Assembly: GCF_008704425.1 (NCBI RefSeq)
Contig: NZ_CP023696.1
Coordinates: 3,086,501 to 3,150,500, forward strand
Reading direction: 5' to 3'
Source: Streptomyces fradiae ATCC 10745 = DSM 40063
GTDB taxonomy: Bacteria; Actinomycetota; Actinomycetes; Streptomycetales; Streptomycetaceae
Length of the DNA stretch: 64,000 nt
Below, one piece after another: positions 8,502 through 17,277 of the stretch. Within the stretch, counting starts at the first letter, position 1. Every line of letters starts with the position of its first letter. A program made the position numbers and the translations under genes. Below the pieces are notes generated by a model that did no database searches, had not been told where the DNA came from, and saw only the letters and a list, made by a program, of their open reading frames with translations.

Positions 8502-9707
8502 ATGGGAACCACCGCCCACCCCCCGACCCGAGCCACCACACACGCCCCCACCGGCACCGCCGTCGAGGCCGTCGGACTCCGCAAGTCGTACCGGAACGTC
8601 CGCGTCCTGGACGGCCTCGACCTGCGCGTGCCGCGCGGCTCCGTCTTCGCCCTGCTCGGCCCGAACGGCGCGGGCAAGACCACCACCGTCCGCGTCCTGG
8701 CCACGCTCACCCCGCCGGACGGCGGCAGCGCGCGGGTCGCCGGGTACGACGTGGTCGCCGAACGCTCCCGCGTACGCCGGGCGATCAGCCTGACCGGGCA
8801 GTACGCCGCCGTGGACGACCACCAGACCGGCGCCGAGAACCTGCGCATGACCGCGCGGCTGGCCGGGCTCCCCCGGCGCGCCGCGCGCCGCCGCGCGGCC
8901 GAGCTGCTGGAGCGGTTCGGCCTCGCGCACGCCGGCGACCGGCTCGCCGGCTCCTACTCGGGCGGGATGCGCCGCCGCCTCGACCTGGCCGCCGGGCTCG
9001 TGGGAGAACCCGAGGTGGTCTTCCTGGACGAGCCGACGACCGGCCTGGACCCGCGCAGCCGCCAGGAGTTGTGGGAGGTCGTACGGGACCTGGCGGCGGG
9101 CGGCGCGGCGGTCTTCCTCACCACCCAGTACCTGGAGGAGGCGGACCAGCTCGCCGACCGCGTGGCCGTCATGGACGGGGGGCGGGTCGTCGCCGAGGGC
9201 ACGGCCGACGCGCTCAAGTCCCGCGTGGCCGGGCACCGCCTGGAGGTGGTGGCCGCGGACGGCGCCGCGTACGACCGCCTGGCGGCGGGGGCGGAGGCGG
9301 TGACCCGCGGCACGACGCTCGCCGGCCCCGGTACCGCCCCCGGTACCGCCCCCGCCGGCGGCGGCTCGGCGGCCTGGACCGCGCCCACCGGGCCCACCCC
9401 GCCCACCGCGCCCACCGCATCGGCGGACGCGTCCCCGTACCGCTCCCCCGAGGGCCTCACGCTCGGGCTGCCCACCGACGGCACCGCCCCGCAGGTCCGG
9501 GCGCTGCTCGACGCGCTCGACCCGCACGGCACGGACATCGCCCGCTTCGCGGTGCGCACCGCGACCCTCGACGACGTCTTCCTCGCCCTCACGGGCGCCC
9601 CCGCAGCCCCCACTCCCGGCGCCGGGCCCACCCCCGCGTCCACCCCCGCGTCCGCGTCCGCCACCCACCCCGCCCCCGTCTCCCCGAAGGAGTCCCGCCG
9701 TGTCTGA
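8502..9707 (+). CDS. DrrA-type daunorubicin-resistance ABC transporter ATP-binding protein
   Basis: A 401-residue ATPase; ATG at 8502 follows CAGGAGCC. Walker A 'GPNGAGKTT' at 53-61, signature 'YSGGMRRRL' near 151 and Walker B '[12 protein letters not shown]' near 170 are intact. The C-terminal extension ends in '[12 protein letters not shown]', the DrrA-specific motif. With the permease encoded next it would export a hydrophobic drug or lipid. Two Pro/Thr/Ala-rich inserts, about 275-315 and the last 40 residues, are longer than in typical DrrA. Its stop overlaps the permease start by 8 bases. Confidence 0.9.
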   Translation: MGTTAHPPTRATTHAPTGTAVEAVGLRKSYRNVRVLDGLDLRVPRGSVFALLGPNGAGKTTTVRVLATLTPPDGGSARVAGYDVVAERSRVRRAISLTGQYAAVDDHQTGAENLRMTARLAGLPRRAARRRAAELLERFGLAHAGDRLAGSYSGGMRRRLDLAAGLVGEPEVVFLDEPTTGLDPRSRQELWEVVRDLAAGGAAVFLTTQYLEEADQLADRVAVMDGGRVVAEGTADALKSRVAGHRLEVVAADGAAYDRLAAGAEAVTRGTTLAGPGTAPGTAPAGGGSAAWTAPTGPTPPTAPTASADASPYRSPEGLTLGLPTDGTAPQVRALLDALDPHGTDIARFAVRTATLDDVFLALTGAPAAPTPGAGPTPASTPASASATHPAPVSPKESRRV

Positions 9708-10452
9708 CGCCGCCCTCACCCTCGTCGGCCGGGGCGTCCGGCTCAGCCGCCGCAACCCCGACGCGCTCATCACCGCCATGGTGCTGCCGGTCATGCTGAT
9801 GCTGGTGTTCGTCTACTTCTTCGGCGGCGCCATCGACACCGGCACCCGCACCTCGTACGTGACGTACGTGGTGCCCGGCGTCCTGCTGCTGTGTGCCGGC
9901 TTCGGCGCGTCCACCACCGCCGTGCGGGTCAGCGAGGACATGAGGGCCGGGATCGTGGACCGGTTCCGCTCGCTGGACGTGGGGGCGACGCCGATCCTCG
10001 CCGGGCACGTCGGGGCGAGCCTGCTGCGCAACGTCCTGTCGACGGCCCTCGTCGTCGCGGTCGCGTTCCTGATCGGCTTCCGCCCGCAGGCCGGCCCCGC
10101 CGGGTGGGCGGCGGCGCTGGGGCTGCTGGCCGCGTTCGTGCTGGCCGTGTCGTGGCTGTCGGCGGCGGCCGGGCTGCTGGCGCGCACCCCGGAGGCGGCG
10201 AGCGGCTTCACCTTCTTCATGATGTTCCTGCCCTACCCGAGCAGCGCCTTCGTGCCGATCGACACCATGCCGCGGTGGCTGCACGGCTTCGCGGAGCACC
10301 AGCCGGTCACGCCGGTCATCGAGTCGCTGCGGGGCCTGCTCCTCGACCAGCCGGTGGGCGACGCCCCGTGGATCGCGCTGGCGTGGTGCGGCGGGCTGCT
10401 CGCGGTGGCCGTCGGCCTGTCGGGCGCGCTGTTCCGCGCCCGGACGAGGTGA
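9700..10452 (+). CDS. DrrB-type ABC-2 permease
   Basis: A 250-residue ABC-2 family membrane protein with six hydrophobic segments. It has '[20 protein letters not shown]'-like C-terminal sequence ('[20 protein letters not shown]', about 170-190) and '[15 protein letters not shown]', both typical of DrrB permeases. GTG start at 9700 overlaps the ATPase gene, so the two are co-translated and form one exporter. Substrate not identifiable. The gene runs convergently into the Eis-like gene with a 24-base gap. Confidence 0.9.
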   Translation: MSDAALTLVGRGVRLSRRNPDALITAMVLPVMLMLVFVYFFGGAIDTGTRTSYVTYVVPGVLLLCAGFGASTTAVRVSEDMRAGIVDRFRSLDVGATPILAGHVGASLLRNVLSTALVVAVAFLIGFRPQAGPAGWAAALGLLAAFVLAVSWLSAAAGLLARTPEAASGFTFFMMFLPYPSSAFVPIDTMPRWLHGFAEHQPVTPVIESLRGLLLDQPVGDAPWIALAWCGGLLAVAVGLSGALFRARTR

Positions 10453-10476
10453 CCGGCGCCGACGTACCGGCCGGGG

Positions 10477-11751
10477 CTAGAAGATGTCCGGGCACCACGC
10501 CCGGCGCGGGGTGCGCAGCAGCAGGTCGGCCCGCGCCGCGGCGCCCGGCACGGCCTCCTCCGCCCGGCCCAGCGCCACGAGCCGGGTCACGGAGCCGTCG
10601 CCCAGGTACAGCGCCCCCAGGTCGCCCACGTCCAGGACCAGGTCGGCCGCGAGCGAGGTGGGCGCGCAGGCGGCGCCCTCCGGCGAGGCGTCCAGCCGGT
10701 ACCGGCCGCCGGCCAGGCCCGTCGCGTCCCGCACGTCCAGCACCAGCGCGCCGGACGCGTCGTACGCGCGCGCCTCCAGGGCCCGTACGACGTCGAGGAC
10801 GCGCACCCACATCATGTCCGCCTGGGTCTCCACCCGCGCGGCCCTCGGGTCCGGCAGCAGCGACGGCAGCAGGTCGTCCGGGGCGCGGTTGCCGCTCCTG
10901 ACGAAGGTCACCCAGTCGATCGCGCACACGTACCGCCACAGTGCCCGCTCGGCCGCCGGGGTGGCGGCGACCAGGTCCCGCACCGTCAGGGTGAGCAGCG
11001 GCTGCTTGCCGTCGTCCCACGCGTCGTCGGCGGCGTAGGTGACGTACCCCTCGACCTCGCCGGCGGCGGAGCGGTACGTGGCGTGGAACGGCTCCGTCCA
11101 GGGCTCTCCCGGCACCGGGTTCCAGCCGGTGCGGCGCTCCCAGTCGCGCGCGCAGCGGCTCACCATGCCGTGCCGCAGGGCGCGCGCCCGGTCGTACACC
11201 TCGGGGCCGACCTTCCGCAGGACGTCGCCGTCCACGAGGTCCACCCGGCCGCCGTCCTGCGGCCCGGACCAGTTCGGGTCCAGTCCGGCGCGGCGCAGGT
11301 CCACCTTCCAGCGGGTGAGCCAGGTCGCGGGGCCGTAGCCGTACCGTCCGTAGATCGGGTACTCGGCGGCGATCAGCGTCGCCAGCACGTCGCCGCGCTC
11401 GCGGGCGTCGGCGAACTCCGCCGCCATCAGCCGGCTCAGCAGGCCCCGGCGGCGGTGCGTGGGCGACACGGAGACGTTCGTGACGGCGGTCGCCGCCACC
11501 GGGGCGCCGCCGACCGCGGTCACCTCCTGCGCGAACGACCGGAACGTCGCCACGCACCGCCCCTCGTCGAACGCCCCGCGCATCCGGGAGAGGTCGTAGT
11601 GCGGCAGCCGGACCGCGACCTCCTCCGGGGTGGGTGTCGGCGGGCGCACGAAACCGGTGTGCAGGGCGCGGATCCAGCCGGGCACGTCGCCCTCGTCGAG
11701 GGTGCGCACGGCGAGGCCGCCGGGGGAGGGGAACGGGGAGTCGGGCGTCAT
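10477..11751 (-). CDS. Eis-like GNAT N-acetyltransferase
   Basis: A 424-residue protein, the usual length of the Eis family: an N-terminal GNAT domain with the acetyl-CoA loop '[15 protein letters not shown]' (about 94-108), a second GNAT-like domain, and a sterol-carrier-like C-terminal domain ending in a free carboxylate after 'CPDIF'. '[11 protein letters not shown]' is also an Eis family signature. Mycobacterial Eis acetylates several amines of aminoglycosides and host proteins; the Streptomyces substrate is unknown. Monocistronic, convergent with the DrrB gene. Confidence 0.88.
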   Translation of the reverse strand: MTPDSPFPSPGGLAVRTLDEGDVPGWIRALHTGFVRPPTPTPEEVAVRLPHYDLSRMRGAFDEGRCVATFRSFAQEVTAVGGAPVAATAVTNVSVSPTHRRRGLLSRLMAAEFADARERGDVLATLIAAEYPIYGRYGYGPATWLTRWKVDLRRAGLDPNWSGPQDGGRVDLVDGDVLRKVGPEVYDRARALRHGMVSRCARDWERRTGWNPVPGEPWTEPFHATYRSAAGEVEGYVTYAADDAWDDGKQPLLTLTVRDLVAATPAAERALWRYVCAIDWVTFVRSGNRAPDDLLPSLLPDPRAARVETQADMMWVRVLDVVRALEARAYDASGALVLDVRDATGLAGGRYRLDASPEGAACAPTSLAADLVLDVGDLGALYLGDGSVTRLVALGRAEEAVPGAAARADLLLRTPRRAWCPDIF

Positions 11752-11837
11752 GGCGCCACGCTAGAGCGCCGCCCGTCCGGCCCGCATCGGGGTTTCCCCC
11801 CGCCCGCCCCCACGCCGTCGGACCTCCGGGCCCGGTC

Positions 11838-12515
11838 TCAGGCCAGCAGGTCGTCCACCTGTGCCTCGCCCTCCCGGTACCGGCGGGCGATCTCCGCGCC
11901 GCAGGCGTCCGCCGTGCGCTGCAGCTCCTGGCGGCGCCGCGAGACGAGCTGCTCGTACCCGGCCAACCGGCCCATCGCCTCGCGCAGCTCGCCCTCCGTA
12001 CGGGCCGCGAGGTCCGACAGCTCCACCTCGGCGAGCATCTCCGCCGCGAGCAGCCGGTACTCCTCGCCGCGCGGCGTGGACAGCGTCACGTGCCGCGCCG
12101 AGCTGGGGCGGCGGCCCGACGGCGCGTCCGCGAGGATCTCCGACAGCCGGTGCATGACCGGCACCTCGGGCGCCGACCGCCGGGCCAGCTCCGCCCGCAG
12201 GATGTCGATGCGGCCCTGCAGCAGCCGCCGCACATAGCTGAGGTCGGCCTCGTCGGTGTGCGAGTCCCGCCGCAGCGCGCGGAGCTCGCCGAGACGGAGC
12301 GCCCGCAGGTCGGGCGACACGGACTCCTCCGGAGGCCGTACGGCCTCCAGCGCGGCGAACCCGACGCCCCGTGTCGTGCCCGCCACCGCCTTCCCCGGCG
12401 CACCCTCCCCGGCGGCGGCGGACCGCTGCGCCGGCGGACGGGACCGCTCGCGCGCCGGGCCGGCACAGGTGGTCGATACGGGGCCGGGCTGGTGCCCGGC
12501 GCCAGATGTGCTCAT
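11838..12515 (-). CDS. rsiG: RsiG, c-di-GMP-dependent anti-sigma factor of sigma WhiG (AmfC-like)
   Basis: A 225-residue, mostly helical protein. It has two copies of the published c-di-GMP-binding signature E(X)3S(X)2R(X)3Q(X)3D: E89-S93-R96-Q100-D104 and E188-S192-R195-Q199-D203, both complete. In Streptomyces venezuelae RsiG loaded with c-di-GMP holds sigma WhiG inactive and so delays sporulation. The first about 60 residues look disordered. ATG at 12515 follows GGGGACGGAAC. It stands alone, divergent from dtd; whiG is not in the window. Confidence 0.93.
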   Translation of the reverse strand: MSTSGAGHQPGPVSTTCAGPARERSRPPAQRSAAAGEGAPGKAVAGTTRGVGFAALEAVRPPEESVSPDLRALRLGELRALRRDSHTDEADLSYVRRLLQGRIDILRAELARRSAPEVPVMHRLSEILADAPSGRRPSSARHVTLSTPRGEEYRLLAAEMLAEVELSDLAARTEGELREAMGRLAGYEQLVSRRRQELQRTADACGAEIARRYREGEAQVDDLLA

Positions 12516-12630
12516 GGTGTTCCGTCCCCTCGACCGGTGCTTCAGGAGCACCGCCTGACAGGCATGGTGCCACTCCGGCATGGCCCGCGCAGTCGTGTGC
12601 ACCCGTTCGGCCCTCGGTAAGTTGGGGACC

Positions 12631-13056
12631 ATGCGAGCAGTGGTACAGAGGGTCGACGGGGCGCGGGTCGAGGTCGCCGGGGAGACGGTCGGGGAGATCG
12701 TCGGCGAGGGGCTGTGCGTCCTCGTCGGCGTCACGCACGACGACACCCCGGAGAAGGCGGCGCAGCTCGCGCGGAAGCTGTGGAGCCTGCGGATGCTGGA
12801 CGGCGAGAAGTCCTGCTCGGACGTGAACGCGCCGCTGCTGGTGATCTCGCAGTTCACCCTGTACGGGGACGCCCGCAAGGGGCGCAGGCCCACGTGGAAC
12901 GCGGCGGCGCCCGGCCCCGTGGCGGAGCCGCTGGTGGACGAGGTCGTGGCGCGGCTGCGGGAGGCGGGCGCGACCGTGGCGACGGGCCGCTTCGGCGCGG
13001 AGATGCGGGTCTCCCTCACCAACCACGGGCCGTTCACGGTGCTGGTCGAGGTCTGA
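12631..13056 (+). CDS. dtd: D-aminoacyl-tRNA deacylase
   Basis: A 141-residue protein of the normal DTD length. Both active-site signatures are present: 'SQFTLYGD' (about 73-80) and 'NHGPFT' (about 131-136), the latter being the NxGPxT cross-subunit motif. It hydrolyses D-amino acids (and glycine from tRNA-Ala) off mischarged tRNA as a homodimer. The ATG lies only 12 bases after a TAAGTT hexamer, so the mRNA may be nearly leaderless. Downstream, 13100-13200 holds CCGGCTCCGTACC-like direct repeats and no gene. Confidence 0.95.
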   Translation: MRAVVQRVDGARVEVAGETVGEIVGEGLCVLVGVTHDDTPEKAAQLARKLWSLRMLDGEKSCSDVNAPLLVISQFTLYGDARKGRRPTWNAAAPGPVAEPLVDEVVARLREAGATVATGRFGAEMRVSLTNHGPFTVLVEV

Positions 13057-13202
13057 GGTGCCGGGGCCCTGAGAGGCGCCGGAGACGGAGAGCCGGGGCC
13101 CCGGCCCCGTACCGACCCCGGCTCCGTACCGGCCCCGTAGCGGCCCCGGCTCCGTACCGGCCCGGCTTCGTACCCACCCGGCCCCGGCTCTGTGCGGGCG
13201 CC

Positions 13203-14186
13203 CTACGGCTCGACGACCGTCTCCTGGGCGGCGGCCGTGCCCGTGCCCACGACGAGGGGCGCGTCGACCGGGACGTTCCGCTTCACCAGCGCCAGGGCGA
13301 TCGGCCCGAGCTCGTGGTGGCGCACCGCCGTGGTGACGAAGCCGAGCTGCCGCCCCTCCGGGCCGTCCGCCGCGAGCCGGACGGGCGCGCCGTGCGGCGG
13401 CAGGTGGACCTCGCTGCCGTCCAGGTGCAGGAAGACCAGGCGGCGCGGCGGCTTGCCCAGGTTGTGGACGCGGGCGACGGTCTCCTGTCCCCGGTAGCAG
13501 CCCTTCTGGAGGTGGACGGCCTGCCCGATGAGGCCGATCTCGTGCGGGATGGTGCGGTGGTCGGTCTCGAAGCCCAGCCGCGGCCGGTGCGCCTCCACGC
13601 GCAGCGCCTCGTACGCGAGGATCCCGGCGAGCGGGCCGTGCGAGGCCGCGTACGCCTCCAGGTCGGCGCGCGGCAGGAACAGCTCGCGGCCGTGCGGGGT
13701 CTCCCGTACGACCGCGCCGTCCGGGACCTCGGCGATCGAACCGGCCGGCAGGTGCACGACCGCGTACTCGTCCGTGCGGTCGGCGACCTCGACCCGGTAG
13801 AAGAACCGCATCGACTCCAGGTACGCGAGGAGCGCCTCGCGCGTGCCGGGCTCGACGTGCGCCCACACGGTGGTGCCGTCGTCCACCAGGTACAGGGCGT
13901 GCTCGATGTGGCCGTTGGCGGAGAGGATCAGGGCGTCCGCGGCGCGGCCCGGCGGCAGCTCGCTGACGTGCTGGGTGAGCAGCAGGTGGAGCCAGGTCAG
14001 CCGGTCGTCGCCGGTGACGGTGACGACGCCCCGGTGCGAGAGGTCCACGAGGCCGCTGCCGCCTTCGAGGGCGCGCTGCTCGCGGAACGGGTCGCCGTAG
14101 TGCGCGGCGACACCCTCGTCGCGCCCCTCGGCGGGGACCGCGCCGGGCTGGGACAGCAGGGGGCTGGTCGGTGAAGGTCGCTGCAT
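13203..14186 (-). CDS. ygfZ: YgfZ/GcvT-like folate-binding protein
   Basis: A 327-residue protein. The YgfZ signature K-G-C-Y-x-G-Q-E ('KGCYRGQETVARVHNLGKPP') lies near residue 225, with the aminomethyltransferase-like fold before it ('VDLSHRGVVTVTGDDRLTWL'). YgfZ proteins use tetrahydrofolate and help keep certain Fe-S enzymes active. The gene begins 10 bases after the nur stop on the same strand, so the two may be co-transcribed. Confidence 0.92.
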   Translation of the reverse strand: MQRPSPTSPLLSQPGAVPAEGRDEGVAAHYGDPFREQRALEGGSGLVDLSHRGVVTVTGDDRLTWLHLLLTQHVSELPPGRAADALILSANGHIEHALYLVDDGTTVWAHVEPGTREALLAYLESMRFFYRVEVADRTDEYAVVHLPAGSIAEVPDGAVVRETPHGRELFLPRADLEAYAASHGPLAGILAYEALRVEAHRPRLGFETDHRTIPHEIGLIGQAVHLQKGCYRGQETVARVHNLGKPPRRLVFLHLDGSEVHLPPHGAPVRLAADGPEGRQLGFVTTAVRHHELGPIALALVKRNVPVDAPLVVGTGTAAAQETVVEP

Positions 14187-14196
14187 GGCGTCCAGC

Positions 14197-14646
14197 CTAC
14201 GACCCGCCCTCCGGCGCCTTCGCCCGCGCCTTGTCGGTGCAGGCGCGGCACCGTCCGTAGATCGCGAAGTGCTTCATGTCGGTGTCGAAGCCGAACGAGT
14301 CGAGGAGCTTGCGGGTGAACTCGGCGGCGACCGCCACGTCCGCCTCGATGACGTCGCCGCAGTCCCGGCACACCAGGTGCAGGTGGTGGTGGCGGTCGGC
14401 GAGGTGGTACGTGGGCGCCCCGTGGCCGAGGTGGGCGTGGCTGACCAGGCCCAGCTCCTCCAGGAGCTCCAGCGTCCGGTAGACGGTGGAGATGTTGATC
14501 CCGGAGGCGGTTCTGCGCACCTCGGTCAGGATGTCGTCGGGCGTGGCGTGTTCCAGCGCGTCCACCGCCTCCAGGACGAGCTGGCGCTGGGGCGTCAGCC
14601 GGTAACCGCGCTGCCGAAGGTCGCTCTGCCAGTCGGTGCTCACCAC
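14197..14646 (-). CDS. nur: Nur, nickel-responsive Fur-family repressor
   Basis: A 149-residue Fur-family regulator that closely follows my memory of S. coelicolor Nur, including the opening 'MVSTDW'. That match decides the GTG at 14646. Nickel-site ligands H70, H72 and H126 and the second metal site H33, H86, H88 and H90 are all present; two CxxC pairs ('CRDC', 'CRAC') are also seen. Nur with bound nickel represses nickel uptake and the Fe superoxide dismutase gene. None of its known targets is in this window. 14701-14731 upstream has a CCGGACCGCC tandem repeat. Confidence 0.92.
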   Translation of the reverse strand: MVSTDWQSDLRQRGYRLTPQRQLVLEAVDALEHATPDDILTEVRRTASGINISTVYRTLELLEELGLVSHAHLGHGAPTYHLADRHHHLHLVCRDCGDVIEADVAVAAEFTRKLLDSFGFDTDMKHFAIYGRCRACTDKARAKAPEGGS

Positions 14647-14797
14647 GCGCTCCAGTGTAGGAGCACCGGGCGGCCCCGCCGGAGTGTTCGGCGCGAACCT
14701 CCCGGACCGCCCGGACCGCCCGGACCGCCCGTGCGCCGCGGGCGGTCCCGCGCGGGAGGCGGTCACGGGCAGGGGGCGGTCACACGCAGGGGGCGAC

Positions 14798-15370
14798 CTA
14801 CTTGAAGAAGGCGATGCCGTCGTCCGGCAGGTCGCCGAGGCTCTTGGCCATGGCCTCGACCTCCTCCGGCGTGACGACCTTCTTCAGGTGCGCCGACATG
14901 TACGGGCGGAGCGGCACCTCGGGGGTGGCCTTCTCGCCGACCCACATCAGGTCGCTCTTGACGTACCCGTACAGCCGCTTGCCCCCGCTGTAGGGGCCGG
15001 ACGCGGCGGTGCGGGCGACGGCGTCGGTCGCCAGGTCGATCTGCGGCTTCTTCTCGGCGAGCTCGCCGTACCACACCTCGACGATGCCCTGGTCGCGGAC
15101 CATGACGACCTCGACCTTGCGGTCCTTGTCGACGCGCCAGTAGCCGCTCTCGCTCTCCAGCGGGCGGACCTTGTTGCCCTCCGCGTCCAGGACCCAGGTG
15201 CGGGAGGTGTACTCGATGAAGTCCCGGCCGTCGTGGGCGAACGTCACGGACTGGCCGAAGTTGCACTTCTCGGCGCCGGGGAAGTCGGAGACGCCCGCGC
15301 CCTCCCACGTGCCGAGCAGGAACGCGAGCGGGACGAGGTCCGGGTGCAGGTCGGACGGGATCTGGATCAT
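14798..15370 (-). CDS. Nitrobindin-like FABP-family protein (THAP4/DUF1794)
   Basis: A 190-residue beta-barrel protein. It opens 'LVPLAFLLGTWEGAGV', the GxWxGxG signature of nitrobindins, which bind heme and react with nitric oxide or peroxynitrite; the barrel continues to about residue 160. The length agrees with the Streptomyces family. Heme binding is family knowledge, not shown here. A 39-base gap follows a very small membrane-protein gene on the same strand, so they may share a transcript. Confidence 0.88.
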   Translation of the reverse strand: MIQIPSDLHPDLVPLAFLLGTWEGAGVSDFPGAEKCNFGQSVTFAHDGRDFIEYTSRTWVLDAEGNKVRPLESESGYWRVDKDRKVEVVMVRDQGIVEVWYGELAEKKPQIDLATDAVARTAASGPYSGGKRLYGYVKSDLMWVGEKATPEVPLRPYMSAHLKKVVTPEEVEAMAKSLGDLPDDGIAFFK

Positions 15371-15409
15371 GATGTCAGGCTGCCTGGCGATCTGTGCGGG
15401 TGCGGGGGG

Positions 15410-15511
15410 TCAGCGCTGGCCCTGGTACAGCTTCTTCACGGTGAGCCCGGCGAAGGCGAGGACGCCGACGCAGACCAGGACCAGCAGGGCGGAGAAGAAA
15501 GCCTCAAGCAC
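15410..15511 (-). CDS. 33-residue single-pass membrane peptide
   Basis: GTG at 15511 follows GAGGAG at the right distance. The product opens 'LEAFFSALLVLVCVGVLAFA' and closes with a short basic tail (KKLYQGQR): one membrane helix and a cytoplasmic end. It is too short for most gene finders but has a strong ribosome site and Streptomyces codon use. It sits 39 bases before the nitrobindin-like gene. Function unknown. Confidence 0.7.
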   Translation of the reverse strand: MLEAFFSALLVLVCVGVLAFAGLTVKKLYQGQR

Positions 15512-15658
15512 GGGGTGCTCCTCGGATGGCGGGCGGTTCGGTATAGGGGCCGGGTCCCAGCCTAATGGGTGGGCCCCGGCCCCTTCCTGCGAGGTGCGCG
15601 GCAGCGGCGCCGGGGCGCCCGCCACCGGGGCCGCCGGGAGGGCTTCCGGGCGCCCCGC

Positions 15659-16489
15659 TCAGCCGAGGAGCTGCTTCTGGAGGACGACGGTCTGGTGGAA
15701 CGGCACCGGCGCGGACGTGCCCTTCCTGGACTGCACGACCAGCCCGAGGGTGTCGCCGGCGACGATGTACGCCTGCCGGGTCTGCTCGGCCCCGTACGGG
15801 GCCTTCTCCCGGAACACGTACGACGACGTGTCCGCCTGGTCGGGCAGGACCCAGTCCGGATCGCTCTCCAGGTCGGGCGCGCCCATGAGGGGCGTGCCCG
15901 CGGCCCCACCGAAGGACAGGTCCCAGTCCTGGTAGGCGCGGGTGAACGCCGTCGAATCGAACTGGAGCAGGTAGATCCGGGTCGACGTGCCGTCCGGCAT
16001 GGTCCAGCCGCGCGCGGCGACATGGCGCACGCCGTGGTCGGTCAGTGCCTGGCGCAGCTTGGCGCGCTCGCCCTCCTCGTACTCGGCGAGGTACCGGTCG
16101 ACGGGCACCCAGCCGCCGGTCAGCTCCTTGTCCGCCGTGGCGCCGCCCGGGGCGGGGAGGAGCAGTCTCCGCAGGTCGGCGTGGTGGAGCTGGCCGTAGT
16201 TGCCGTCGCTGTACGGGCGGGGGACGTCGACGGGGAGGGCGGGCAGGGAGAGCCGGGGGTACTCCCAGCGTCCGTCCGGCTCGGTGGCGAGACCCGGCAC
16301 GTCGTGCCGCTCCATCCCCGCGAGACCGTACGCGACGCCGGTCGCGGCGCCCGCGCAGACCGCGACGGCGGCGGCCCACCGCCCCACCGCGAACCCGATC
16401 CGCCGCAGACGCCCGCGCCGGGCGGCCGCCGCGCCGGCGGTGCTCCCGTCCTCCGTCGGCTCGGCGACCGGGGCCGTGTTCTCGGTCAT
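15659..16489 (-). CDS. Membrane-anchored protein, third of three related proteins
   Basis: A 276-residue protein: about 35 basic cytoplasmic residues, one membrane helix (about 35-55), then an outer domain. After the helix comes 'DLRRLLLPAPGG', which recurs in the two upstream genes. The outer domain ends in 'FHQTVVLQKQLLG'. Its ATG overlaps the stop of the preceding gene by four bases (ATGA). I do not recognise the family; the shared motif and layout point to an extracytoplasmic domain duplicated twice. Confidence 0.85.
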   Translation of the reverse strand: MTENTAPVAEPTEDGSTAGAAAARRGRLRRIGFAVGRWAAAVAVCAGAATGVAYGLAGMERHDVPGLATEPDGRWEYPRLSLPALPVDVPRPYSDGNYGQLHHADLRRLLLPAPGGATADKELTGGWVPVDRYLAEYEEGERAKLRQALTDHGVRHVAARGWTMPDGTSTRIYLLQFDSTAFTRAYQDWDLSFGGAAGTPLMGAPDLESDPDWVLPDQADTSSYVFREKAPYGAEQTRQAYIVAGDTLGLVVQSRKGTSAPVPFHQTVVLQKQLLG

Positions 16490-17277
16490 ACGTACTCCCC
16501 CGGGGAGGCGATGTGGTCGAGCTGCTGCTTCACGAAGTCGGCCACCTCCGACGTGTCGAGGGGGTCCGTGGCGACGGCGCCGATGACGACGGACGTGTCG
16601 CCGGTGTACGCCGTGCACCGCATGCCGTCGAGCCCGCTCTCCTCCTCCGCCCCGTCCGCGTCGAGGTCGATGTAGGGCGGGAACATGTGGCACACGGCCT
16701 CGGGGTGTCCCTTGATCTTCGGCCCCTTCTTCAGGTCCATCCACTCGACGAGTCCGCGGTCGAGCTCGTGGAAGCCGCGCAGGTACTTCCGGTCCTTCAG
16801 ACGCATGACCTGCACTTCCAGGACCAGCTCGTCGCTGTCGGCGAGGTACGAACGATGGGCCAGGCCGCCCAGCCCCAGCTTCTCGACCCGCTTCTCGAAG
16901 TCGCGGCGGTCCTTGCCCGCGAGGCCGCGCCCGAGGTCCTTCATCCGCTGCGTGGCCTCCTTGGCGCCGACCTCGCTGTCGTTGCCGTGTCCGTCGATGT
17001 CCGGGCCGAGCCGGTAGCCCTCCGGGACGGGCAGCAGCAGCCTGCTCATCGGCGTGGAGGACCGGCCCCGTACGGCCGCGTCTCCCGCCGGGTCCTTGCC
17101 CGGCTTCGGCAGGTTCCTCGACCAGAGGGAGGTCGGCACGGTGCGGTCCGCCTCGTCCGCGGTCCGCTGCACGTAGACGAGGCCGCCGCCCGCCGTACCG
17201 AGCGCCAGCACGACGGGGAGGACGACGCCGACCAGCCGCCGTGCGCGGGAACGGGGCTCGGGTTCCCTGGTGGTCAC
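16486..17277 (-). CDS. Membrane-anchored protein, second of three related proteins
   Basis: A 263-residue protein with GTG start inside a GTGA overlap with the upstream gene. It has a short basic N-terminus, one membrane helix ('VVLPVVLALGTAGGGLVYV'), then an outer domain starting near 'MSRLLLPVPEGYRLG', equivalent to the 'LLxPxPxG' motif of its neighbours. It contains two cysteines (in 'EAVCHMF' and 'MRCTAY') that could form a disulfide. It ends 'FVKQQLDHIASPGEYV'. No known family recognised. Confidence 0.85.
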   Translation of the reverse strand: MTTREPEPRSRARRLVGVVLPVVLALGTAGGGLVYVQRTADEADRTVPTSLWSRNLPKPGKDPAGDAAVRGRSSTPMSRLLLPVPEGYRLGPDIDGHGNDSEVGAKEATQRMKDLGRGLAGKDRRDFEKRVEKLGLGGLAHRSYLADSDELVLEVQVMRLKDRKYLRGFHELDRGLVEWMDLKKGPKIKGHPEAVCHMFPPYIDLDADGAEEESGLDGMRCTAYTGDTSVVIGAVATDPLDTSEVADFVKQQLDHIASPGEYV

